Assembly (NCBI RefSeq): GCF_001641265.1
Contig: NW_020167522.1
Span: 806,001 to 870,000 of the forward strand
Direction: 5' to 3'
Length of the DNA stretch: 64,000 nt
DNA from: Pseudogymnoascus destructans
Taxonomy: Eukaryota > Ascomycota > Leotiomycetes > Thelebolales > Thelebolaceae
The translations under genes were made by a program, and so were the position numbers. The notes beneath the pieces are model-generated. The model made no database searches and was not told the DNA's origin. It worked only from the letters and a program-made list of their open reading frames with translations. Shown here piece after piece: positions 43,361 to 52,440 of the stretch; positions within the stretch are counted from its first letter, which is position 1, and each line of letters starts with the position of its first letter.

Positions 43361-44551
43361 TCTGAGAAGCCCACTATGCTATGATCTTTGTCTTCTGCCT
43401 ACATAAGGAGCAAGGATTAGGAGAGCTCGCCTTCATATACGTTTATTTTATTTGTAGTGTCTACTCGCGGATGTGCAATTATGATAGTTGGTTTGTCTAT
43501 ATTGACACTAATTCGAAATTGCTTTGTGGTGGGATATAATAGTCATACTCTGAGGAATACATACAGTATCATCTATAAGTGTCTCTATGAGAAGTGTGAG
43601 AGAGTCCACCAATAATTTCGCAACAGTCACAACAATGGTCTCATACCCAACCGCCGAACAGCTGTAATAACTGCAAGGAAGGAGTCGATTGCAAGGATAA
43701 CTTAGTGGATACCTAGTGTGGGTTCATTGAGACCATCGGGTGAGACCATCGGGTGGTGACCCTCAAGTTTGACCTTTGACATCTTCAAATAGTCGTGGCT
43801 TGCCATGAAATGCCAGTGACAGTCTACGACTATCTATTTCTAGTTATAACTCTCAAAATTACAAGAGACATCACACCCCCTCTGTGCCTAATAGACTCTA
43901 TTGCAACATGAGTAACATACAGAAACGCCAAAACCCAGAATGCATCTAGAAGGAGAAGCACTTTGATCAACAAGGCACATGAGTACGCGGAACTATACAG
44001 CGCAGATGTTGCCTTTATCATCTATCAGAAGGGGCGCTATTATACATACGTATCTCCTGGCAACCCATGTTTTCCACCATCTAAGAAAGAAATTGTAGGT
44101 TCTCTTCTGACTTCGATGACATTTTACTAAATGGTGGCAGATGAATTCTTTTCTAATCCCTATAAATATGTTGCCACATGACGCCGACACGAAATATTAA
44201 CGGAAACACAATCCAGAAGATCCAGAGCAAGTGGGAAGTAGAGAGTAGGGGTGCGCAGGTACGAATATTGCCACGGCGTTAAGAAGACGGGATGAGGCCC
44301 TCACCCCATGGCGTTGCTATGGTTGGCTCTAGATAGTGCAGAGGTTGTATACGCGACTTCATTTCATATCTGCTGTCATTCATAAGTTAGGCTCTGAATC
44401 CTCGCCTGAATCAGGACAGGTCATCTCATTAAATTTTAAGACTGCTGTCTTGTATTTGTCAAAATCTGCCTGTTCAAATGTGAAGAAGAGACTGCCAACG
44501 ACGAAATGACATGTTCACGGTGGCTAATGGCCAAAAACCGTAACCGATGGG

Positions 44552-44648
44552 GTGGATAATCAAGGTTATTGGGTGGAGGTTCAATGGATGGAAGATTATT
44601 TGATGGAGGATAAATGGGTGGAAGATTATTGGGTGGAGGTTCAATAGG
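44552..44648. repeat. degenerate tandem repeat
   Basis: Several units built on GATTATTGGGTGGAGGTTCA with variants (GGATGGAAGATTATTTGATG). It gives a short repetitive frame on the minus strand (HPIIFHPFILH) that I do not take as a gene. Confidence 0.8.
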
Positions 44649-44859
44649 AACGGCACGAGTGAGCAGTGGTTAGTTAACCCCTGTCGATCGCGTGGGACCA
44701 CCCTGATTCTGATGGCACACTGGAGAGAACGTACTGGTACGTACTGTCTACGTCACCTGAAGCTGTGAATTCAGCCCTGAGAATTAAACAAGAACCCCTT
44801 CAAGCAGAAAGGCCCCAAAGTGTGAACTCAGGGTAAGTTGCAGTGTGAGTCATATTGTT

Positions 44860-44902
44860 CCATTACCTTCTATAGTCCTCTATTACCTTCTATAGTCCTC
44901 TA
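44860..44902. repeat. 21-bp direct duplication
   Basis: ATTACCTTCTATAGTCCTCT is present twice in tandem, followed by TATATAAAG, which could be a TATA box. Confidence 0.85.
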
Positions 44903-45462
44903 TATAAAGTAAGTACGTGCTCTTACGAAAGCCCTTTTACTACACCCCCATCTCTCTCCATCTCTTCTCAGGTCATTTTCGCCTTTTAATAGTTGCGTCA
45001 CCTTTACCTAGCAGTTATCAGTCCCGTAAGGACAGATCAACAGAAGGTTCTAAAAACACCGCGTGATTATCTAGTGAGGGACCATCGGATTGTGCTTAAT
45101 TTGAGCGACTTGTGCCTGAGAAGAATCTTCGACGTCCGGAGGTGAGGAACCTTCGATGTCCGGGCCACACTATGTTTGGTTCGCGTTGAGCTGTCTTTGC
45201 TGTTGCAGCATAGGAAGTTTGACAATGGGAAGATTTAATCTATTTCATTCATTGTATCACACGCTTTCGTATGCAAGGCGTTGGCCATAAAAGTGAAAAG
45301 TCATATTGAAGGGTACAGATGAGGAAGCCATGATCCTGCCGGTGAAATAAGGCCAGGTGCCTCAGTAAGATTATACTATTTTCGACAGGCTTGGTCAGCA
45401 TATTTTCGCCTGGAATAGTAAAGAGGTACCAGATAAAAGTCAGGTACCTGCTTTTTCCAGTA

Positions 45463-47351
45463 ACGTAAGTCGTGGCGTAACGCAGCGGATGGCGTAACGC
45501 GGGGAATTCACCCCGCCGACTTCTGATAACAGTGAATAACTCAACAATGGTTCGCTGTAAAAGCCTGGGTGTTGCTGAGCATGAAACTTTAATAGCCCAG
45601 GCAGTATTAGACGTCCAATCTAAGAAGTATAAGAGTGCATATCACGCTGAGAAAGTTCTGGGGCTGCCGAAGAGTTCAGTGACGCGACGCGTCAATGGAG
45701 GTTTGACACGCTCCCAAGCCCGCCAGAAACAGCAGAATTTATCAGGCGCGCAAGAACAGATACTTCTAAAGTGGATTAAAAACCTAACAATCAGCGGCTA
45801 TTCTCCAGGGCATCGGTTGTTGAAGGAAATAGCTGAAGAACTCCGGTCGCATCAGTCACTCAATTTTGACGACGCGACGCCAAACTTACTTCTACCCCAA
45901 CCACGATTTTCCCTCGGTCGCGACTGGGTACCACGATTCATACAACGACATCCCCATCTACAGGTCGCTATTGGGTGACGGATCGAAACTGTACGTATGG
46001 ACGGTGCAACAAAACCAGTGCTTACGGCATGGTTTAACGCGTACACCAAGGTGGTTCAAGAGTTTGGAATCACGCAAGAGAACACATATAACATGGATAA
46101 ATGCGGATTTTCGATTGGGACAATGGAATATACTCAAATTATACTTGATTCAACGCTTCGTACGAAGCATCAAGCGCATCCTGGCCGTCAGGAATGGGTT
46201 TCGATGGTCAAGTGCATCTGCGCAGACAGAACCATCCTCCCACCCCTCGGGATCTTTAAGGGCAAGAACGTTCTCCAATCATGGATTCCGCCTGCAGTCA
46301 TCGACCAGTGGTTCTTCTCTGCGAATACGAAAGGCTGGACAAGCAACCTCCATGGGTTGGAGTGGTTAAAACGCATCTTCGAGCCAACAACACGTACAAA
46401 AGCAGATGGTCAGCACCGGCTTCTTATATGTGATGGCCACGACTCACACATTAGCGGGAGTTTCATTGCGCATTGCATGCAGAACCATATTGTATTACTG
46501 ATACTTCCCCCTCATACATCGCACTTACTACAACCACTGGATGTTGCAATATTCGGCCCGCTAAAAAAGCGTCTGACAGCAGCGCTCTCCCCACTCAACC
46601 AAGCGCAACTTGCGCGCATACAGAAGTATGAATGGATGGAGGCATACATCCAGGCACGGCTTGATGTATGCAACCATCAGAACATTGAGTCAGCATACCG
46701 TGGCGCTGGCTTGTTTCCTTTTAATCCCCAGTGAGCATTGCGTACGCTGCTCAATGCTGAACCATCAGTCGAGGCTGACCGACCAAAAACACCACATCAG
46801 TATGATATTTTTGACCGAGTCTTTATCAACAGCTCCCCCCCAGATGGGATAACCTTACACTCTGCAAATGCGCTCCTTACAACTATGATTAATAGTGGTG
46901 GGGTGCTGTCAACACCAGTGCGGACGTACATCCAAAAACTCACAGTTGCGTCAGAGCAACTTCGAGCACGCAGCATTGTCCACCAACTCGATGCCAACAA
47001 CCTGCGATCAGTTATAAAGCAACATACGGTACGTACGAAGGGGAAAAGGGTTATTCTGAAGGGCCACTTTCATGTTTCTACGCAAGAGTTGTGTGATGCA
47101 GTGATGGAGGCGGAAAAGGCGACACATAACCCAAGTAAGAAAAAGCGCAAAACAAAGGATAAGAACGCCTCCTCAGACATTGAAATTGACAAGTATATTG
47201 AGGAAGAAGCAGGGGAACAATCTAAGAGTGACGGTGGATCATGTATTATCGTTGATTGTAGGTTGATTGTAGTTAAATTTACAGATTTGTTGTGTTCTCT
47301 TCAAAATTCCACCGCGTTACGCCATCCCCCGCGTTACGCCACGACTTACGT
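45463..47351 (+). mobile_element. pogo/Fot-type transposon D, defective
   Basis: 1,889 bp bounded by TA (45461-45462, 47352-47353). Termini begin ACGTAAGTCG and contain two TGGCGTAACGC boxes at a 17-bp period. It belongs to a different subfamily from A, B, C, E, F and G. Confidence 0.93.
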
Positions 47352-47358
47352 TACCTGA
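45547..47358 (+). pseudogene. pogo/Fot transposase with two nonsense codons (element D)
   Basis: One frame from ATG 45547 (MVRCKSLGVAEHE) runs through the element with TGA at 45976-45978 and 46732-46734, each one C-to-T step from CGA. CENP-B-like helix-turn-helix sequence (LGLPKSSVTRRVNGG) is followed by NMDKCGFSIG (Lys-Cys replaces the usual Glu-Thr after the Asp), ICDGHDSHISG and HLLQPLDVAIFGPLKK. No zinc knuckle is seen. The C-terminus is Lys-rich, then acidic. The frame runs past the element's terminus, so its original stop has probably been lost. Confidence 0.9.
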
Positions 47359-47661
47359 CTTTCTTCCGGTACCCAAAATAAGTCAGGTACCTGCTTCTAA
47401 AGGTACCGGAAAAAAGTCAGGTACCTGCTATATCAACTGTCTTACCTTTCAGTGCTTAATCTAAATTATTACCAACATCACGACTCAAAGCCTGAGAGCA
47501 ATTTAAAGCAGTGGTGGGAGTTGTGCTTGCCATGGCCGAAGCAAAGTCATGAGGGAGAGGAAAAGTGAGGGCGGGCGACGACGAGCTCTCACCTCCACGT
47601 GGTGTCCGCTGGGAGAAACAGTCCCAAATCGTAGAAGCTCTGAAGCTGACGCAAGATAGAT

Positions 47662-48561
47662 TCACCTTCTTCCCGCCGCTTCTGCTGAAGTTTGTCGTAG
47701 TTCATCCTCGATATCGCAGACGCTGCCACAGTCGCACGATCCACCAGCCCTCTCGAGTAGTGGATAAGGCCTCATTTTGTCGACTATGGCCTTCTCGACA
47801 CCCTGGTGAATCTGATCATGGCCCATTGTCTCCGCTAGCTCAGAGCAACTTGGAGAAGGTCGTCGAACGTGAACAGGGAATGTTGAATCCAGCTCTGCGA
47901 AAGACAGGCATTGTTGTCCATCCTTAGAGAAACAACCAGCATTGAGGTATTCCGAGTCTCGAGGAGTGGATGGGCCAAATAAGCTGCTCGGGGTCGAGGC
48001 GGTATCTTGAAGGGCCAGGCCGCTCGCGTCTTGGTCCTCGATGCTGGCAAGAAGCTGAGGCTGGAGATCGCTCAACGCAGCTCCAGCCTCAGCTTTATCG
48101 TCGCTTTCACCATCACTGTCATCTTCGATAATTAGGGGCTCTTCTGCGTGAAATTAGTAAGGTGTATAGGCATACAAAAGTGAGCTGAGAAACCTACTTT
48201 GATTATTGCCTGGCACATAGATCGAGGTTGGGGTTGTGGCATCAGTAAGCAGGCGGCTCTCGTCGATCAGTTGGCGCTTTGAGATATGGAGGGGTTTGTT
48301 GTTCTGATGTGGCATCTGAGGGGTGTCTCCATTTGGGGAGGCCTGGAACAATTCATTAAGAGATGGAAGAGAGTCATCTAACGAATTGCTATCTTGAATA
48401 TTCCCTGCTGGCTCTGCGTCTCCAGGTGGTGATATGCTGGGTTGTAGAGACAGTAGGTGCTTGTTCAACACCGATCTCGTCAGCTGAGCGTGTGAGGCCT
48501 TCAAGGCGGGTTTGGGGTTGGGGTCATAGAATTCAACGCAGTTCATGTTCACAGTAGCCAT
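47662..48561 (-). CDS. orphan acidic protein, two exons
   Basis: Exons 48561-48198 and 48143-47662 (54-nt intron, GTAGGT donor, CTAAT branch-like site, GCAG acceptor) give 281 residues with no stop. I recognise no domain. Just after the junction is PLIIEDDSDGESDD, a hydrophobic core followed by acidic and Ser residues, the pattern of a SUMO-interacting or CK2-target motif. The C-terminal part has three Cys in CDCGSVC. Sequence is Ser/Pro-rich and probably disordered. A further exon downstream (to 47456) is possible because an open frame continues there after a GTGAAT donor, but I found no acceptor that fits well. It is inferred to be a nuclear regulator at most. Confidence 0.6.
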
Positions 48562-48662
48562 GCTGACACAGAGTATGAGTGGGGGAATGGTTTTATGAAC
48601 GACTCTCGAGCGGGATGATGGACCTTATATAGAGATTCGGACGGTCGCTCCGCTCTGTTGAC

Positions 48663-49067
48663 TCACTGGAATTTGTGAGCCCCCTTTGCTTCCCTCTCAA
48701 AGATGCAGCCTTCACTGCCAAGCTCGTCTTCACGCTCCGTGTGTCCTCTCATCCTTTTCCGTGCTCTGCAGCCAGGCAGTGAACTTTCCGCCACATGATT
48801 GACCCTGATTCCACCAACAGACATATGCGTCAAAGAGAGGCAAGACACATCGTATTCCGAGGCATTCTGGTGATTGGACAGCTGCAATTTGAGCGCTCTC
48901 AAGAACGGGGTCTCAGTCCCAGCTGAAAGTATAGCGCTGCGGTCGGCCCCTCTACTGCCAAAGGGAGAAATCATATCCGGACTATGCGTGCTGTGAAGGC
49001 GATCGCTTTGAAAGCATAGGTCAGACGACTCTACCGGATTGCAATAGTTGTCAACTCCCATATCCAT
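48663..49067 (-). CDS. hypothetical protein, 134 residues
   Basis: An open frame from ATG 49067 (MDMGVDNYCNPVESSD) to 48663, on the same strand as and 101 bp upstream of the two-exon orphan gene. It has a basic patch (CRARKRMRGH) and no recognisable domain or signal peptide. Its composition is not repetitive. It may be a small gene or an upstream exon of its neighbour. Confidence 0.35.
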   Translation of the reverse strand: MDMGVDNYCNPVESSDLCFQSDRLHSTHSPDMISPFGSRGADRSAILSAGTETPFLRALKLQLSNHQNASEYDVSCLSLTHMSVGGIRVNHVAESSLPGCRARKRMRGHTEREDELGSEGCIFEREAKGAHKFQ

Positions 49068-49951
49068 TTATCCGCAATCCCGGTAGAATTCCCGTATCAG
49101 CACCTCGAATTGAAGGTGAACCGCAGCCTCCAATGCATGGATGGTCGCGGCCGCGATGGCCTTCGAGAGGAATCTTCACCTTCAATCTCCAGGATGTGAG
49201 TACAGGCCCCCAAGAAGCTAGGCTCGCAAACATAAATTGGCCCTTCTCTCGAAGATCAGCCTAGACTGAGGCAGACGTCGCTGCTCAGTGCATGTAACTC
49301 GCAGCGTCGCAAAGTGTGCTGCACGGCAGTCTACCCAAGGGCCGGCCACGTCACCGCGAGGCATTTTTGCGATTGGCTAGGTCATCACGCAAGGCACTCT
49401 CGAGGCAGATTGCGCATGCCACAGTCGCGAGATGCTTCAGACGAGCGCGGCGACGAGGAAGGGCTCAACAGAGGCAGGTCGAGCGGGACGCAGCTCAGCT
49501 CGATCTCGCATCTTGACTGATCCGACAACCAGACGTCGATGCTCAGAGGGCTCGTTGCCATTGCGAAGAGCTCGGTGGCATGGAAGGCGCAGTCATCGAA
49601 AGGCATAAATCGAGTATGTGCTCTGCGAATGCGTTCATGGGCCACTGCGTGTTTTCAGTTGCGGCGAGGCCAAGCAGGGGGATACGTTGGGCGGGGCCAT
49701 GCAGTGTGAAGGGGGAGGGGCCGAGGGGGCCAAGCATGGCACGATGAGTGCAGCAGGAGTGAGAATGTTGGGAGGCAGGAGCGACGGTGGAGAGGGACAG
49801 AGTCGGACGGGGAGGGAGTGGCCATTTTATAGAAGTCGAAAGCGGCGACAGGCCCATGCACGCGCATTGCCCGATCAGGGCGGGCGCTAAACCTGAAGCT
49901 TGAACACCATGATCTCTATTATATTTTTAAATTATATACTAATATGTTAAT
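49068..49951. other. gene-free, GC-rich then AT-rich
   Basis: No supported gene is seen. A 12-bp inverted repeat ATTGAAGGTGAA (49109-49120, 49175-49186) brackets the 10-bp palindrome CGCGGCCGCG near 49,146. After 49,905 the composition turns abruptly AT-rich at the start of transposon sequence. Confidence 0.5.
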
Positions 49952-50307
49952 AGAGTATTAAGAGAGGAATTTAATAACGAATTACCTCTAACACAACAAC
50001 AACTACAACAACAACAGCAACAAGAGAATGAAGAAGGTAATCTATTAACGTACATGTATAACGAACCGGCCAATCCATTTTACACCTTAAATCACGAATT
50101 TCATAACTTAATATCTCAACAACCCTTTAATAATAAGTTATAAAAATATGTACTTAGCCTTTTATAAGCATTTAAAGTACTGTATTTGATTTTTAAAGCA
50201 ATTAGTATTGTAGTTATTAAGATACTAAGAATTAGGTCAAAAATGGGGGCTAAAACTCAATATCTTAATAACTACAATACTAATTGCTTTAAAAATCAAA
50301 TACAGTA

Positions 50308-52147
50308 ACGTATTTCACAAGCGAGTTGGCCACCCAAGCAAGTTGGCCACCAAAACACCAAAATTGACTATTACTGCCTACTACTACACCACCACCCTAC
50401 ATAATGACCCTTATTCGATCGTAATTGAATCCTTGTGCCTCGTACATGTACGGGAGTTATGGCCCATAATACCACATATGCCACAGCGCTTCTGTCGGCC
50501 TGTAGAACCCACCTGCTGACAATGCTCACTTGCCACCTCCGTACGGACTTGAGCTTCTACCTCAGCACTCTGAAGCATATCCTCTCCCTCTCGTACGGAG
50601 AGACTGCCCCCTTGCATTATACGCCTCTTGCGCTTCCTTTCCCTCCTCTTTTTCTGTTCATTTGCCGCTTGTAGAGCCTTAACTTCTGCCTTAAGTAGAA
50701 CAGCAGAATGCATCATCATTTCCGCCCCTTTAACAAGGCAGCTAACAGCATCATTAATTGAGGTAGGAGAGCTATTCTGATGTCGTACGATGCGGTTCTT
50801 AATGTGCTCTGTTTGAAAGTTAAGCTCCCTTATAGTTTGAGGAGTCTTTGAAGTCCAATTGTCACTCTCAACTATAGGAGGTGTTGGAGTCCTTAAGCGT
50901 AGATTTAAGTGAGAGAGGACACTCTGTGGCTCGTACGGAACTAGTCCTGTAGCTCGGAATCTGCTCTTGATGTTCTGCTCTGTAAACGTAGCTTTGAATG
51001 CTTCTTTGAATGCAGAGAGGAACTCAAGCTTTGTGATGTGGTTTAGCCGGTTCCGTACGAAGGTTTCAATCTGCTTTCCGTACGAAAGCTTTAGTGGCGC
51101 AAAGCAGCTCACATCAAGAGGCTGAAGAATGTGTGATGAGTGTGGTGGCATACAGAGGGTAATTATCTTCCGTTCTGTGCAGTAGTGTTGAAATTGAGCA
51201 GAGATGTGGCTCTCATGTCCATCAAGAATAAGAAGGCGATAGGTTCCGACCGTACGAGCATTTGTATGTCGATTGAAGTGTTGAATCCACTCCTACCCAA
51301 TTGAATTTGAAGTCCACCCATTCTCACTAAGCGTAATCACCCAATTGTCTGGTAATCCTGAGTCTTCGTACCAAGCTGAGAGGTGATTCTGCGCCTTGAA
51401 AATAATGAACGGCGGGAGTGCCCATCCGTACAAATTAACACCTTGGATAATTGACACCCACTCTCTATTCCCTGGCTGTATAGTCTTCGGACGGCTCTTT
51501 GCTTCTGAGCTTGTGACTACCTTTGCAGTAGCAATAACTCCCATTGCGAAACCTGCTTCATCAAAGTTGTAGATGTCCTGCTCTAAGATGCCATATTTTG
51601 CGACTGTGTTTCGTACGAGGGTGAACCACCCTTCAATTATCTTTGGATCTTCGCATTTTGCTCGTTTGTAATCGTACTTCCGACTAAACTTTGCTTTAAG
51701 TTCCGTACGACGCGTTATGAAGTTACTAGTCCAGTTCTTCCCAGTAGGGCTCTCACCTCGTTCGGAGAGTAGTAGGTCTGCCATTTCTTGCACAGCTTGC
51801 GGCCGGGGCGGAAATCCACGCGAATCTAGGTCGAGAATATACTGAACAAGAGCTGACTCTTCGTACGAAGTTAGGTTTTGTGATTTTGGGGTAGAATCAC
51901 GTCGGGAGGTCATTCCATTCATTCTGTTGGTAAGGGTACTACGTGACACGTCGTATGATAATGCAGCAGCTCGGACACTCTTAAATTGACGTTCCTTTAG
52001 TGCCTGAATAGCTAATAGTATTCTACCCTCTTGATTTGAGGATTGGGCTTGTGTTGGTTGTGGCATAGTTGACTGTAGTCAAGTTGACGCGTTTTGGTGT
52101 TTTGGTGGCCAACTTGCTTGGGTGGCCAACTCGCTTGTGAAATACGT
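50308..52147 (-). mobile_element. pogo/Fot-type transposon G, nested in the MITE
   Basis: 1,840 bp bounded by TA (50306-50307, 52148-52149). Termini begin ACGTATTTCACAA and contain GCGAGTTGGCCACC and GCAAGTTGGCCACC at a 17-bp period. Confidence 0.95.
50411..52066 (-). pseudogene. pogo/Fot transposase with one nonsense codon (element G)
   Basis: 1,656 nt, the family length, open except for TAG near 51293 (NSIG*EWIQHF, where relatives have a Phe or Gly-Met). NFDEAGF (Ala for Thr), LDGHESHIS and HILQPLDVSCF are present, and the tail has CGICGIMGHNSRTC. It is close to element B, and differs in lacking the intron-like insert and the deletion. Readthrough or reversion of one codon would be needed for function. 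Confidence 0.92.
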
Positions 52148-52440
52148 TACTTTAAATACTTATAAAAGGCTAAGTACATATTTTTATAACTTATTATTAA
52201 AGGGTTGTTGAGATATTAAGTTATGAAATTCGTGATTTAAGGTGTAAAATGGATTGGCCGGTTCGCTTGTTTGGCCGGTTCGTTATACATGTACGTTAGA
52301 TGACTTTGAAAGATCATTATATTCTCAAACTATAGAAGATGACTTTGAAACAGAAACTTCTATCTATTTCCAAGAACCTATTTCTCATTATAAGGTAAGC
52401 TATTAACCCTCTTTAATAATTAACTTACTAACATTATATA

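Larger units (their letters stand above)
43361..45462. other. gene-free region
   Basis: No supported gene is seen. It holds the tandem repeats listed at 44552 and 44860 and scattered AT-rich sequence. A weak plus-strand stretch near 43,660 reads CNNCKEGVDC, too short to assign. Confidence 0.5.
45405..47430. repeat. GGTACC-containing minisatellite split by element D
   Basis: AAAGTCAGGTACCTGCTT recurs left of element D (about 45,437) and twice to its right (about 47,381 and 47,415), with related GGTACC units between (47,370, 47,400). Removing element D makes one array of GGTACC-centred palindromic units. Confidence 0.7.
50048..52296. mobile_element. foldback MITE (about 407 bp) interrupted by element G
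   Basis: Bounded by TA (50046-50047, 52297-52298), with ends ACGTACATGTATA as in elements E and F. Without element G it is about 407 bp and almost entirely one long inverted repeat, with about 35 bp of unpaired centre near 50,225-50,260. The right end has two CGAACCGGCC boxes at a 17-bp period. The left end has one, having lost exactly 17 bp. It has no coding capacity and was presumably moved by a pogo/Fot transposase. Confidence 0.9.
49952..52394 (+). pseudogene. hAT fragment (hAT-4) carrying nested elements
   Basis: Coding sequence 49952-50047 (RVLREEFNNELPLTQQQ, then poly-Q and acidic) continues in frame after the MITE at 52297-52394 (DDFERSLYSQTIEDDFE, IYFQEPISHYK) and meets a GTAAGC donor at 52395. 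Linker plus YFQEP-like sequence is what precedes the dimerisation domain in hAT transposases. It may belong to the same family as hAT-2. The following exon is absent, because element F inserted in or next to the intron. Confidence 0.6.

Noticed and set aside
44474..44701. 75-codon minus frame rich in HPIIFHP
   Set aside because: Entirely generated by a degenerate tandem repeat.
49316..49890. Overlapping GC-rich frames on both strands
   Set aside because: Open in several frames because of composition. No domain and no splice-supported continuation.
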